Below, one piece after another: positions 1 through 8,600 of a stretch of DNA of 64,000 bases. The notes beneath the pieces are model-generated. The model had not been told where the DNA came from. It saw only the letters and a program-made list of their open reading frames with translations, and searched no databases. How positions within the stretch are numbered: position 1 is the stretch's first letter; each line of letters opens with the position of its first letter. The DNA is from Alphaproteobacteria bacterium Ga0077535 (lineage in GTDB: Bacteria; Pseudomonadota; Alphaproteobacteria; Caulobacterales; Aquidulcibacteraceae): assembly GCA_001464425.1 (NCBI GenBank), contig LNEK01000035.1, positions 1-64,000 of the forward strand, written 5' to 3'. Made by a program: the position numbers and the translations under genes.

Positions 1-247
1 GGAGTACGCACCGGGGACTGTCAACGAACAAGACAGCCTGCACGCTGCCGGCGCTGAGCCACGGGAGTGAAAGACCTCCTCGCGCCAAGCCGGTAGAAGA
101 AGATCATGGGACGCGATGGATCGCGTCTAATTCGCGCTGTTCACGCAGCGCACTAACGAGACGAGACCCGTCGCGTCCCGCTCTCCAATTTTTCCGGCGA
201 AAGCCAACAAGGATGACGCGCGCGCGGAAGCACCGCGCGCACTCCAC
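1..247. other. Left window edge without a recognised gene
   Basis: No convincing gene is visible here. One plus-strand frame stays open from base 2 to a TGA at 68-70 and could be the last 22 codons of a gene cut by the window edge, but 22 residues are too few to judge. The remaining open frames are rich in Arg, Ser and Thr and look like non-coding translations. Confidence 0.3.
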
Positions 248-730
248 TCACTCGATCGCGCACACGTAAGCGCGCGCTTCTTCATCTGTTTCGGCCGCGC
301 GCGCCGCTTCACAGACCGTGTTCCAGAAGCCCATCACTTCTTCGCCCACGGCAGTGCTGCGCGTCTGCAGCTCTTCCAGCGACGGCGCAGAATCTACCGG
401 CTCGCCGATCCAGACCGGCTGAAACGTCGGCCCACAGGAGACTTGCGTGTAAAGCCCGCGCGCACAGAGGCCGGAACGCGCGAGATTATACTCCCACACC
501 GTTTCGCGGAGGCGCCGCGCAAGATCGGCCGGCGCGGTCACATCCTGCTCGACGGCGTCCGGCGTTTCGCGAGTGAGGCTTTGGATTTGGCTGAGCATCA
601 CGCCATAGCGTCCGACTTCGATGCTCATGGTGAAGGGATCGGGCGCCTCGGATTGCTGCGTCTTCGCTTGTTCCGCAGGTTGTCCACAGGCCGCCAGCGC
701 AAGCGCTAGCACAAATGCGCGCAGCTTCAT
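248..730 (-). CDS. Predicted lipoprotein of unknown function
   Basis: A 160-residue protein with a short positively charged N-terminus, a hydrophobic stretch and a lipobox (LALAAC) placing the lipidated cysteine at residue 15. The residue after the Cys is Gly rather than Asp, so outer-membrane sorting is expected. The mature part has four further cysteines (in the motifs GLCARG, VSCGP, NTVCE and YVCAI) that could form disulfides in the periplasm. A strong GGAGGAG ribosome-binding site lies upstream of the ATG. I do not recognise the family. The next gene, on the same strand, is a small membrane protein. Confidence 0.75.
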   Translation of the reverse strand: MKLRAFVLALALAACGQPAEQAKTQQSEAPDPFTMSIEVGRYGVMLSQIQSLTRETPDAVEQDVTAPADLARRLRETVWEYNLARSGLCARGLYTQVSCGPTFQPVWIGEPVDSAPSLEELQTRSTAVGEEVMGFWNTVCEAARAAETDEEARAYVCAIE

Positions 731-789
731 GTCGATCTCCTCCAGGTTCGGAGGCGACCTTAGCGTTGCAATTCAGACTTTGTAAGTTT

Positions 790-957
790 TCAGCGCTCGA
801 ATGGCGCTAATGCATTATAGCCGGCGGCGAAGTCGTAATCGCTTTCGCGTATGCCGCGGACAAAGGCTATCGCGGCAACCGCAAGGCCCAAGCCTGCAGT
901 CACCGCGAACAACGCCCACATGACGCCGAAGATGCTAGCGTCGTTCAAACCACCCAT
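790..957 (-). CDS. Small single-span membrane protein
   Basis: A 55-residue protein with one hydrophobic segment (roughly residues 8-34) and a short acidic-aromatic tail. I chose the ATG at 957 because AAGG sits six bases upstream of it. An in-frame ATG at 975 would add six residues but lacks a ribosome-binding site. It is upstream of the lipoprotein on the same strand, about 60 bases apart. No family recognised. Confidence 0.5.
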   Translation of the reverse strand: MGGLNDASIFGVMWALFAVTAGLGLAVAAIAFVRGIRESDYDFAAGYNALAPFER

Positions 958-1101
958 CCCATGCCTTCGAGGCATTTGTTTATGGGGTGACTATGACCGA
1001 ACGCGATGAACGCGCGGTTTCCGAAAGCAAAACAAAAGATTGAAATGCAGTTGGGCGCGCACGCGTGAGCCGCTATGGAGATCGGGCGAGGGAGACCGCC
1101 A

Positions 1102-1506
1102 ATGCTACGCTTAGAGATCGCTGCGCTTTATGCCGGCGCAAACATCCTGATCCTGCTTGTCCTCGCAGTGCTAGTTGTTGCAGGGCGCCGCAAACACAAG
1201 ATCACGTTGGGCGACGGTGGAAACGCCGATTTCTCGCGAGCCGTTCGGGCCCACGCCAACGCCTCCGAATACATCCCAGCCGGCCTCGTCGGGATCACGC
1301 TTTTGGCCCTTTTCGACCCGGCAAGCCCGCTCTGGCTCCTGCACGCTGCGGGAATTTCTTTGACCCTCGGCAGAATTTTGCACGGCGTTGGGCTCCACAC
1401 CGGGACGCTCAACGCCGGCCGGATGTTCGGAATGATCCTCACCTGGTTGAGTTACCTCCTCATCGGCGGCGGCCTAATCTGGGTCGGGCTCAGCCAGCAG
1501 CTTTGA
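1102..1506 (+). CDS. MAPEG-family membrane protein
   Basis: About 134 residues with four hydrophobic segments. The region FSRAVRAHANASEYIP followed by LHAAGISLTLGRILHG and a GMILTW segment is the pattern of the MAPEG family (membrane-associated proteins in eicosanoid and glutathione metabolism). Bacterial members are inner-membrane proteins of mostly unknown substrate. The ATG at 1102 is preceded by GAGGGAG. An earlier in-frame ATG at 1075 would add nine polar residues before the first membrane helix and is less likely. It stands about 70 bases before pmbA on the same strand. Confidence 0.8.
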   Translation: MLRLEIAALYAGANILILLVLAVLVVAGRRKHKITLGDGGNADFSRAVRAHANASEYIPAGLVGITLLALFDPASPLWLLHAAGISLTLGRILHGVGLHTGTLNAGRMFGMILTWLSYLLIGGGLIWVGLSQQL

Positions 1507-1576
1507 GCGCGTTACCCATGCGGAACCTTAGGACGCTCCAATTGCCCCCGCCGGGGTAAGCGCCCATGTTGGGGCC

Positions 1577-2920
1577 ATGCCCTTCGACACCGATTCCACC
1601 GCCCTTACGGCCCTCGTCGACTATGCCCGGCAGGCCGGCGCCGACGCCTCTGAGGCCTCCCTGGCCTCCCGTGAAAGTATCTCCGCCGAGGTTCGCATGG
1701 GCGAACTGGAAGGAATGGAACGCGAAGAAGGCCGGTCGGTCGCGCTCAGGGCCTTTATCGGGAAGCGCCAGGCCTCCGCCTCATCGACCGACTTATCCAC
1801 AAAGGGTCTCAAATCCCTCGCCGAGCGCGTGGTCGCCATGGCCAAGGCTGCGCCGGAAGACAAATTCTGCGGCCTCCTCGACGAGCGCTATCTGGCCTCG
1901 GGCGGCGAGCCAGACCTCGAACAATCCGACACTGCCCGGCCGAGCCCAGAGCAATTGCTCGAGCTCGCAAAACGCTGCGAAGCGGCCTCACTGGCCATTC
2001 CCGGCGTCGCCAATTCCAGCGGCGGCGGCGCCTCGTTCGACAACGCGCACTTCGTGCACGTCACCTCGACCGGCTTTCGCGGCGCCGAGAGCGCGACGTC
2101 CTACAGCCTCGGCACCCAGCCCGTCGCCGAGAAGGACGACGAAATGGAGCGCGACTACGAGTGGCGCACCAAACGCTTCTTCGCCGACCTGCCCTCACCG
2201 GAAGAAATCGGCCGCATCGCCGGCGAACGCACCGCGCGCCGACTGGGCGCTCGCAAGGTCGTCAGCCAAAAGGCGCCGGTGATCTTCGAGAACCGCCTCG
2301 CCGGCCGCATTATCAGCCCGGTGTTTTCAGCGATCTCCGGCACGTCGATCGCACGCGGCGTTTCATTCCTGAAGGACAAGCTCGGCCAGCGCGTGTTCGC
2401 CGAAGGCTTCCGCATTCACGAAGACCCATTCGTCAAGCGTGGCTCCGGCAGCCGCTGGTTCGACGGCGAAGGCGGCGCGGTGAAGCCAATGACGCTGATC
2501 GAGGACGGCATCCTGACAACCTGGCTCCTCAACTCATCGGCCGCGCGCCAGCTGGGGCTTGAGCCAAACGGACACGCTTCCGCTGGCCATGGCGGCCCGC
2601 CCGGTATTGGCACTGCAAATCTGTTCGTGAAGCCGGGCGAGGAATGCCTCGAGCAAATGATGAGGAACGCCGGCAAGGGCCTGCTCGTCACCGACATGTT
2701 CTCGCCCTCACTCAACATGAACACGGCGGATTGGTCGGTCGGCGTCGCTGGTTATTGGTTCGAGAACGGCGAGATCGCCCATCCGGTCAGCGAAATCACC
2801 GTGGCCGGCAATCTGCTTGATATTTTCGCGCGCCTCCGGTGCGGCAGCGATATCGACAATCGCGGTTCGCTCGAAATCGCCAGCCTGATCGTAGATGACC
2901 TTGCAATCGGCGGCGTCTGA
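1577..2920 (+). CDS. pmbA: TldD/PmbA family protein, PmbA subunit
   Basis: 447 residues, the usual length for PmbA. With TldD, PmbA forms a cytoplasmic heterodimeric metalloprotease that trims unfolded peptides, such as microcin B17 precursor and CcdA in enterobacteria. This copy lacks the HExxxH zinc motif, as expected for PmbA; in the known complex that motif is on TldD, which is not in this window. The C-terminal part has the family pattern: a GTANLFVKPG segment, then SVGVAGYWFENGEIAHPVSE and a GSDI-NRGSLEIAS region. It overlaps the next gene by 26 bases, suggesting cotranscription and coupling. Confidence 0.92.
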   Translation: MPFDTDSTALTALVDYARQAGADASEASLASRESISAEVRMGELEGMEREEGRSVALRAFIGKRQASASSTDLSTKGLKSLAERVVAMAKAAPEDKFCGLLDERYLASGGEPDLEQSDTARPSPEQLLELAKRCEAASLAIPGVANSSGGGASFDNAHFVHVTSTGFRGAESATSYSLGTQPVAEKDDEMERDYEWRTKRFFADLPSPEEIGRIAGERTARRLGARKVVSQKAPVIFENRLAGRIISPVFSAISGTSIARGVSFLKDKLGQRVFAEGFRIHEDPFVKRGSGSRWFDGEGGAVKPMTLIEDGILTTWLLNSSAARQLGLEPNGHASAGHGGPPGIGTANLFVKPGEECLEQMMRNAGKGLLVTDMFSPSLNMNTADWSVGVAGYWFENGEIAHPVSEITVAGNLLDIFARLRCGSDIDNRGSLEIASLIVDDLAIGGV

Positions 2921-3707
2921 TCTCGAACTCCTCGAAACGGCGGCCCGCGACGCGGGAGCGCTGGCGCGTGCGCTGCTGACCAAGCCGCTCGAAGTGCATT
3001 CCAAAGGCGAGGCCGGCCCGGTCACCAATATCGACCTCGCCGTCGATGCTCTGCTGACTGAGAAATTGCGAGGCGCACGTCCTGACTACGGCTGGCTCTC
3101 AGAAGAAGCGCCGGACGATCCGACGCGGCGCATGGGCAAGCCACGCACCTTCATGCTCGATCCGATCGACGGCACTGCGGCGCTCGTCGGCAAGGTGCCG
3201 CAATGGACGATCAGCGTCGGCCTCGTCGAAGGCGACCAGGCGTTCGCGGGCGCCATCTACAATCCGATGACGGATGAGATGTTCACCGGCGCTATCGGTC
3301 ACGGCGCCTGGCTCAACGGCCGCGTTATGCGAGCGAGCGCTGTCGATAAGATCGAAGGCGCGCGCATGGTTGGCCAGCGCAGCCGTTTCTCGGATCGGCG
3401 CTGGGACAAGCCTTGGCCGAAAATGGATGTGATCGAGCGCCAGTCGATTGCCTACCGCATGGCCTTGGTCGCCGCCGGCCAGGGCGACGCCACCATCCTC
3501 TTCGGCTGGAAGCACGATTGGGACATCGCCGCCGGCGCCGCGATTATCGCCGCCGCAGGCGGGGTGGTCAGCGATCCTTGGGGCTATGCGCTGGAATTGA
3601 ACCAGCTTGCGCCACACGCGCCGGGCGTTGTCGCCGCTGGCGCGAACCTGCACCCTTTGCTAATCGAACGCACGTCCGTCCTGCCCGATCCGCGGGACGA
3701 AGCTTAA
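2895..3707 (+). CDS. Inositol monophosphatase-family phosphatase (CysQ/SuhB-like)
   Basis: 270 residues of the lithium-sensitive, Mg-dependent phosphatase fold. Visible motifs: an SEEAPDD region, LDPIDGTAAL (metal and phosphate site) and WDIAAGAAIIAAAGG near the C-terminus, which supply the metal ligands. Substrates in this family are inositol phosphates, 3'-phosphoadenosine 5'-phosphate or fructose bisphosphate, and the sequence alone does not decide. It starts within the end of pmbA and is followed by a DUF4170 gene, a neighbour pair frequent in Alphaproteobacteria. Confidence 0.88.
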   Translation: MTLQSAASDLELLETAARDAGALARALLTKPLEVHSKGEAGPVTNIDLAVDALLTEKLRGARPDYGWLSEEAPDDPTRRMGKPRTFMLDPIDGTAALVGKVPQWTISVGLVEGDQAFAGAIYNPMTDEMFTGAIGHGAWLNGRVMRASAVDKIEGARMVGQRSRFSDRRWDKPWPKMDVIERQSIAYRMALVAAGQGDATILFGWKHDWDIAAGAAIIAAAGGVVSDPWGYALELNQLAPHAPGVVAAGANLHPLLIERTSVLPDPRDEA

Positions 3708-3721
3708 GCGCGAAACAGAAT

Positions 3722-3964
3722 ATGAGCGAAGAACGTCAACTCCTGCACTTGGTCATTGGCGGCGAGCTGAAAGCGCTCGATCGTCCGGAATTCGCCGATC
3801 TCCAGAACGTCGATTTTGTCGGCGCCTATCCCAATTACAGGACCGCGTACGACGCCTGGAAAGGCGCGGCGCAGCGCACCGTGGATAACGCCCGGATGCG
3901 CTATTTCATCATCCACGCGCACCGCCTGCTCGATCCCGGCACGGATCCCGAGCACGAGCTGTGA
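3722..3964 (+). CDS. DUF4170 domain protein
   Basis: An 80-residue soluble protein. The start MSEERQLLHLVIGGEL, the FVGAYPNYRTAYDAWK segment and the RYFIIHAHRLLDP end match the small alphaproteobacterial DUF4170 family, which has no established function. It lies 14 bases after the inositol-phosphatase gene and 7 bases before the ABC exporter, inside an apparent operon. The association with a phosphatase and an MsbA-like exporter hints at envelope lipid or polysaccharide metabolism, but that is inference. Confidence 0.85.
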   Translation: MSEERQLLHLVIGGELKALDRPEFADLQNVDFVGAYPNYRTAYDAWKGAAQRTVDNARMRYFIIHAHRLLDPGTDPEHEL

Positions 3965-3971
3965 TGGCCGC

Positions 3972-5708
3972 ATGAAACCTGGCGCGCTGCTCGCGCGACT
4001 TTGGCGTGATTACGTCTCCCGTTATGCGGGCGATGTCGCGGTGCTCGTGCCGGTGCTGGCCGTCGTTGCGCTTGCGGCGGTCTCCTATGCGGCGATCCTA
4101 AAATTCACGATCGACTCGATCCAAGCCGGCGATCTCGGCGCCATCGGCCTCGTGCCAGTCGCCGTCATCGGCGCGACTGTGGTGCGGGCCATCGCCATCT
4201 ATTTCCAAGCGGTGCTGTCGCAAGGCCTTGCCCTGAAAGTGCTGCGCGATCTGCAAGGCGCGATGTTCGCCAAAATCACGAACGCCGATTTCGCACGCAT
4301 CACCCGCGAAGATGGCGGCCGCCTCGTCTCGCGTTTCACCAATGACATCACCGTCGTCGGTGAAGGCCTAGTGCGCGGCGGCCAAGCCGCCATTCGTGAC
4401 ACACTCACGTTGATCGGCGCAGTCGCCTCGATGCTCTGGTACGATTGGGCGCTGACCCTGCTCGTGCTCGCTGTCTTCGCCGTGGCGGCCAAGCCGCTGC
4501 AAGCGATCGCCAAACGCGCCCGCGGCGCAACCGAGAGCGCACAGATGCAAATCGGCGCGCTAACGGCTTTGCTCAGCGAAAGCATCGGCTCTGCGCGGGT
4601 TGTCAAAACCTACGGGCTAGAAGAGCGCGAAATTGAGCGCGCCGGAGCATCGTTCGAACAACGCCGCAAACTCGCGATGAAGCTTGCGCGTAACCGCGCC
4701 CGTAGCGAACCTCTCCTGGAAGTGCTCGGCGGCGCAGCGCTCGCCAGCGTGCTTTATCTTGCCGGCATGCGCATCACCGCCGGCGCGATGACACTCGGCG
4801 ACTTGGTCGCCATTATCGGCGCCATCGGCGTGGCCTCGCCCGCGGCGCGCGCGCTTGGCAATTTCAACACGGTGCTCAATGAGGGCTTAGCCGCGCTCAC
4901 CCGCATCTTCGGCCTGCTGGATGAGCCGTCCGGCATCTCCGACAGGCCGGGCGCCAAGGCCCTGCGCACCGAGCGCGGTCACATCGCCTTCGAGAACGTC
5001 AGCTTCACCTACGGCGATGCGCCCGCGCTGCAAGGCGTTTCATTCACGGTCGAGCCCGGAGAGACGGTCGCGCTCGTTGGCCCCTCCGGCGCAGGCAAAA
5101 CCACGATCTTCAATTTACTCCCGCGCCTCTATGACGCCACAGGCGGCAGCGTCAGGATCGACGGCCAGGATGTCCGCGATGTGACGCTCGCCAGCCTGCG
5201 CGGTTCAATCGCGCTGGTGGCGCAAGAAGCGGCGCTGTTCAACGATACGGTAGCCGCCAACATCGCGCTCGGCCGCGTCGGCGCAACACGCGCGGAGATC
5301 GAAGACGCGGCGCGCAACGCCGCTGCGCACGAGTTCATCACTGCCTTGCCCAACGGCTATGACACCATCGTCGGTGAGCGCGGCGGCAAACTCTCTGGCG
5401 GCGAACGCCAACGCGTAGCGCTGGCCCGCGCCTTTCTTCGCGATACGCCGATCCTGCTGCTAGATGAAGCCACCAGCGCGCTCGACGCTGCAAGCGAGGC
5501 GCGCGTGCAGGACGCGTTGAAGCGTCTCGCTAGTGGCCGCACCGTGCTTGTCATTGCACATCGACTCGCCACGGTGCGCGACGCAGATCGCATTCTCGCA
5601 CTGGAGAACGGCCGCATTGTCGAAGTTGGGCGGCACGAGGAACTTGTGGCCAAAGGCGGGCTATACGCGCGGCTGAGCAAACTTCAGTTCACGGACGTCG
5701 TCAGTTAG
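3972..5708 (+). CDS. MsbA-like ABC exporter (fused permease and ATPase)
   Basis: About 578 residues. The N-terminal half is a six-helix type I exporter domain; the C-terminal half is the nucleotide-binding domain with Walker A GPSGAGKTT, signature LSGGERQR, Walker B ILLLDEATSALD and the switch His in IAHRLAT. Length and order match MsbA/LipA-core flippase-like half-transporters, which act as homodimers in the inner membrane. I start it at the ATG at 3972, because further upstream the frame only shadows the DUF4170 gene. The substrate is not determinable; lipid A-like or other lipid cargo is the family norm. Confidence 0.88.
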   Translation: MKPGALLARLWRDYVSRYAGDVAVLVPVLAVVALAAVSYAAILKFTIDSIQAGDLGAIGLVPVAVIGATVVRAIAIYFQAVLSQGLALKVLRDLQGAMFAKITNADFARITREDGGRLVSRFTNDITVVGEGLVRGGQAAIRDTLTLIGAVASMLWYDWALTLLVLAVFAVAAKPLQAIAKRARGATESAQMQIGALTALLSESIGSARVVKTYGLEEREIERAGASFEQRRKLAMKLARNRARSEPLLEVLGGAALASVLYLAGMRITAGAMTLGDLVAIIGAIGVASPAARALGNFNTVLNEGLAALTRIFGLLDEPSGISDRPGAKALRTERGHIAFENVSFTYGDAPALQGVSFTVEPGETVALVGPSGAGKTTIFNLLPRLYDATGGSVRIDGQDVRDVTLASLRGSIALVAQEAALFNDTVAANIALGRVGATRAEIEDAARNAAAHEFITALPNGYDTIVGERGGKLSGGERQRVALARAFLRDTPILLLDEATSALDAASEARVQDALKRLASGRTVLVIAHRLATVRDADRILALENGRIVEVGRHEELVAKGGLYARLSKLQFTDVVS

Positions 5709-5773
5709 CGGAACACCTCAGGCCCTACGCCGTTGAACGCGGCATAACGGGCGGGCCATGAGGAGAACTTATC

Positions 5774-6160
5774 ATGACACGCAAATTGCTGGCTTTCGTT
5801 TGCGCGCCAGCGCTGCTGTTCGCGGCCAACGCGAACGCGCAAGCCTACGACAATCGCTATGAAGAACGCGTCGTCCAATTCGGCGACCTGAATCTGGAAT
5901 CCCGCTCCGGCGCGGACACGCTCATTCGCCGCATCCAACTCGCATCTGAAGTCGTGTGCGGCGATCGTGCTGGCCCGCGTCCGCTCAGCGAGAATACCTC
6001 AGTGAACAATTGTGAGACCGAGACCACCGAATACGCCGTCCAAGAAATTGGTCACCCGAACGTGCTCTATCGCTATTACGGCTACATGCCTGAAGTGGTG
6101 ATCGAAGGCTCGTGGGATCCGGACGCTGATCCCTATTATGAAGTGAAGCCAAAATATTGA
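5774..6160 (+). CDS. UrcA family secreted protein
   Basis: 128 residues with a cleavable signal peptide (ends near ANANAQA). The mature start, VVQFGDLNLESRSGADTLIRRI followed by a VCGD motif with paired cysteines, is the UrcA pattern found mainly in Caulobacterales and Sphingomonadales; function unknown. A GAGGAG ribosome-binding site precedes the ATG. The C-terminus is unusually acidic and tyrosine-rich compared with typical UrcA proteins of about 100 residues. A perfect hairpin follows the stop. Confidence 0.85.
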   Translation: MTRKLLAFVCAPALLFAANANAQAYDNRYEERVVQFGDLNLESRSGADTLIRRIQLASEVVCGDRAGPRPLSENTSVNNCETETTEYAVQEIGHPNVLYRYYGYMPEVVIEGSWDPDADPYYEVKPKY

Positions 6161-6166
6161 GTGACA

Positions 6167-6190
6167 GGGCGGCGGCTTTGGCCGCCGCCC
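6167..6190 (+). terminator. GC-rich hairpin after the UrcA gene
   Basis: A perfect 10-bp stem (GGGCGGCGGC pairing with GCCGCCGCCC) with a TTTG loop, seven bases after the UrcA stop codon. No T-run follows, so it may act as an attenuating or RNA-stabilising hairpin rather than a full intrinsic terminator. Confidence 0.6.
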
Positions 6191-6356
6191 ACGCATTCGC
6201 TACACGCGCACAATTAGGTCCCGCGCACCTGCGTTAACCGCGCGCCAGAAAGAAGAACCGCCATCGTCTTTTGCTCAACTATGGCCTACACCGCCCCCTG
6301 ATTGAGAAAACCGGGCTCGCGCCAAGCGTATCCGGCTTGAAAGACATGAACCGCAA

Positions 6357-8138
6357 ATGCCCGCCTTTGAGAATGTAGTTCCAGTCCTCGCGCGCGCGCT
6401 GAGCGCCCGAGGCTTCGATGCGTTAACGCCAGTGCAGGACGCGATGCTCGCGGCCGACGTCCAGGGTCGTGATCTCGTGGTCTCGGCGCAGACGGGCTCC
6501 GGCAAGACAGTCGCATTTGGTCTGGCTCTGGGCGCGACCCTGCTCGACGCCAACAACCAGCTTGCACAACCCGGCGCGCCCGAAGCGTTGATTATCGCGC
6601 CGACACGCGAACTTGCCATGCAAGTGCGAGCAGAACTCGAATGGCTTTACGCGCCCGCTGGCGGCCGCATTGCCTCCTGCGTCGGCGGCATGGATGCGCG
6701 CGATGAACGCCGCGCGTTGAACCAGGGCGCACATATCGTCGTTGGCACACCCGGCCGCCTAGTCGATCACATCCGCCGCGGCTCGCTGCAGCTTGAGAAT
6801 TTGAAAGCCGTCGTGCTCGATGAGGCTGACGAGATGCTCAATCTCGGCTTCCGCGAAGAACTCGAACACATCCTCGACGCTTCTCCGGCCGAGCGCCGGA
6901 CTTTGATGTTCTCCGCCACCATACCGCGCGCCATCGAGACGCTGGCGAAGAAGTATCAGCGCGACGCCGTGCGCGTGAACACAGCCGGCGGGCAAAAGCA
7001 GCATGCGGACATCGAGTATCGCGCCCTCGTCGCTGCCGGCCACGAATCCGAGAACGCCATCTTCAACGTGCTGCGTTATTACGACGCCACCAACGCGATC
7101 GTCTTCTGCGGCACCCGCGCCGCCGTGACGCGCCTAGCCAGCCGGTTCGAAAACCGCGGCCTCTCGGTGGTCGCGCTCTCTGGCGAACTCAGCCAATCAG
7201 CGCGCACACACGCGCTGCAAGCCTTGCGTGATCACCGTGCGCAAGTGTGCGTCGCCACCGACGTCGCCGCGCGCGGCATTGACCTCCCGGACCTCGAACT
7301 CGTCATCCACGCCGACCTGCCGAAGAACACCGAGGCGTTGCTCCACCGCAGCGGCCGCACCGGCCGCGCCGGTCGCAAAGGCGCGAGCGTTCTGATAGTG
7401 CCGCATTCAGCCCGCCGCCGCACCGAGCGTCTGCTGAAGGACGCTAACATTAACGCCAAATGGGGCGAGCCGCCTTCAGTCGAAGCCATCAAGCGCCGCG
7501 ACGACGCGCGCCTGCTCGCCGATCCGCTGTTCACCGAAGCGCTTCAAGCCTCCGATGAGGGCATCGTCCAGGCTCTTCTGGCCGAGCACGATCCCGTTCA
7601 AATCGCGGCTGCGTTCGTGCGCCTCTACCGAAAGGGCCAAGCCGCACCGGAAGATTTGGCGCCGACGCCGGCCTGGACCGACAAACCAGAACGCGCCGAA
7701 CGCGCACCGCGTGGCGCACCTTCCGCCAATTTCGAAGGTGGCGCGTGGGTGACGCTTTCTGTAGGCCGCGCGCAATCGGCCGAGCCACGCTGGCTCATAC
7801 CGATGCTGTGCAAAGCCGGCGGCATCAACAAGCGCCAACTCGGCTCGATCCGCATTCTGCAGCACGAAACCCATGTCGAGATCGACGCCGCGAGCATCGA
7901 CAGTTTCCTTCAGCGTATTGGCGAAGGCGGCCGCATCGAAAAGAACATCCGCGTCACCCGCTCGGGCGCAGCACCGCCGCAACAGCGGGAGCAACGCGAG
8001 CAACGCGAACATCGGCCACGCGCGGAAGAAGGCGCTCGCCCGGCACGGGCGAAGCCGCCCCACAAGAAGGACCGCAAACGGGCTGACGCCCCGCCGCCGC
8101 CAAGCAAAAAGCGCCAGTGGCATCCTGCTGACGGCTAG
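6357..8138 (+). CDS. DEAD-box ATP-dependent RNA helicase with DbpA-type RNA-binding domain
   Basis: 593 residues. Helicase motifs in order: AQTGSGKT (I), PTRELAMQV (Ia), GTPGRLVD (Ib), DEAD (II), SATIPR (III), then the second RecA lobe with ATDVAARGIDLP and HRSGRTGRAGR (VI). Around residues 470-540 is a DbpA/CsdA C-terminal RNA-recognition domain (WVTLSVGRAQ ... RIGEGGR). It ends in a long Arg/Lys/Gln-rich tail. This layout is that of DeaD/CsdA helicases acting in ribosome assembly and cold adaptation. The ribosome-binding site of the ATG used is weak. Confidence 0.92.
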   Translation: MPAFENVVPVLARALSARGFDALTPVQDAMLAADVQGRDLVVSAQTGSGKTVAFGLALGATLLDANNQLAQPGAPEALIIAPTRELAMQVRAELEWLYAPAGGRIASCVGGMDARDERRALNQGAHIVVGTPGRLVDHIRRGSLQLENLKAVVLDEADEMLNLGFREELEHILDASPAERRTLMFSATIPRAIETLAKKYQRDAVRVNTAGGQKQHADIEYRALVAAGHESENAIFNVLRYYDATNAIVFCGTRAAVTRLASRFENRGLSVVALSGELSQSARTHALQALRDHRAQVCVATDVAARGIDLPDLELVIHADLPKNTEALLHRSGRTGRAGRKGASVLIVPHSARRRTERLLKDANINAKWGEPPSVEAIKRRDDARLLADPLFTEALQASDEGIVQALLAEHDPVQIAAAFVRLYRKGQAAPEDLAPTPAWTDKPERAERAPRGAPSANFEGGAWVTLSVGRAQSAEPRWLIPMLCKAGGINKRQLGSIRILQHETHVEIDAASIDSFLQRIGEGGRIEKNIRVTRSGAAPPQQREQREQREHRPRAEEGARPARAKPPHKKDRKRADAPPPPSKKRQWHPADG

Positions 8139-8192
8139 GTGAGGCGCGGAACACCCCCGCAGTAAGATTGTTGGCCCTGAAAGGAGCCCACC

Positions 8193-8600
8193 ATGCAAAT
8201 CCGTGACATGATCGCCGTGCACCCCAACGTGCGCGGCGCAGACAACGATGCCCTCACACGGGCAGTTTCACAGATCCTGGAATGCGCCGAGATCTGCACT
8301 GCTTGCGCGGATGCTTGCCTCGCCGAAGATATGGTCGCGGATTTGCGCCAGTGCATCCGTACTGACCTCGATTGCGCTGACGTCTGCAGCGCCATCGCGC
8401 GTATGGGCATGCGGCGTACGGGCTCAAATGACACGCTGCTAAGTGAAGCTCTCGAACTGTGCAAACGCGCCTGTGCGGTATGCGCCGAAGAATGCGAAAA
8501 GCACGCCGCCATGCACGAGCATTGCCGCATCTGCGCCGAAACGTGCCGCGCCTGCGAAGTCGCTTGTCGCGACGCCGCGGCCAGCATGAAATTGCACTAG
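8193..8600 (+). CDS. Cysteine-rich four-helix-bundle copper-binding (Csp/DUF326-like) protein
   Basis: 135 residues with 16 cysteines in CxxxC and CxxC spacings along four predicted helices (ECAEICTACADAC, CADVCSA, CKRACAVCAEEC, CRICAETCRACEVAC). This is the pattern of copper storage proteins, whose helical bundle is lined with Cys and stores Cu(I). There is no signal peptide, so it resembles the cytosolic Csp3 type. A strong AAAGGAG precedes the ATG. Its stop codon overlaps that of the convergent oxygenase gene (shared CTAG). Confidence 0.85.
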   Translation: MQIRDMIAVHPNVRGADNDALTRAVSQILECAEICTACADACLAEDMVADLRQCIRTDLDCADVCSAIARMGMRRTGSNDTLLSEALELCKRACAVCAEECEKHAAMHEHCRICAETCRACEVACRDAAASMKLH

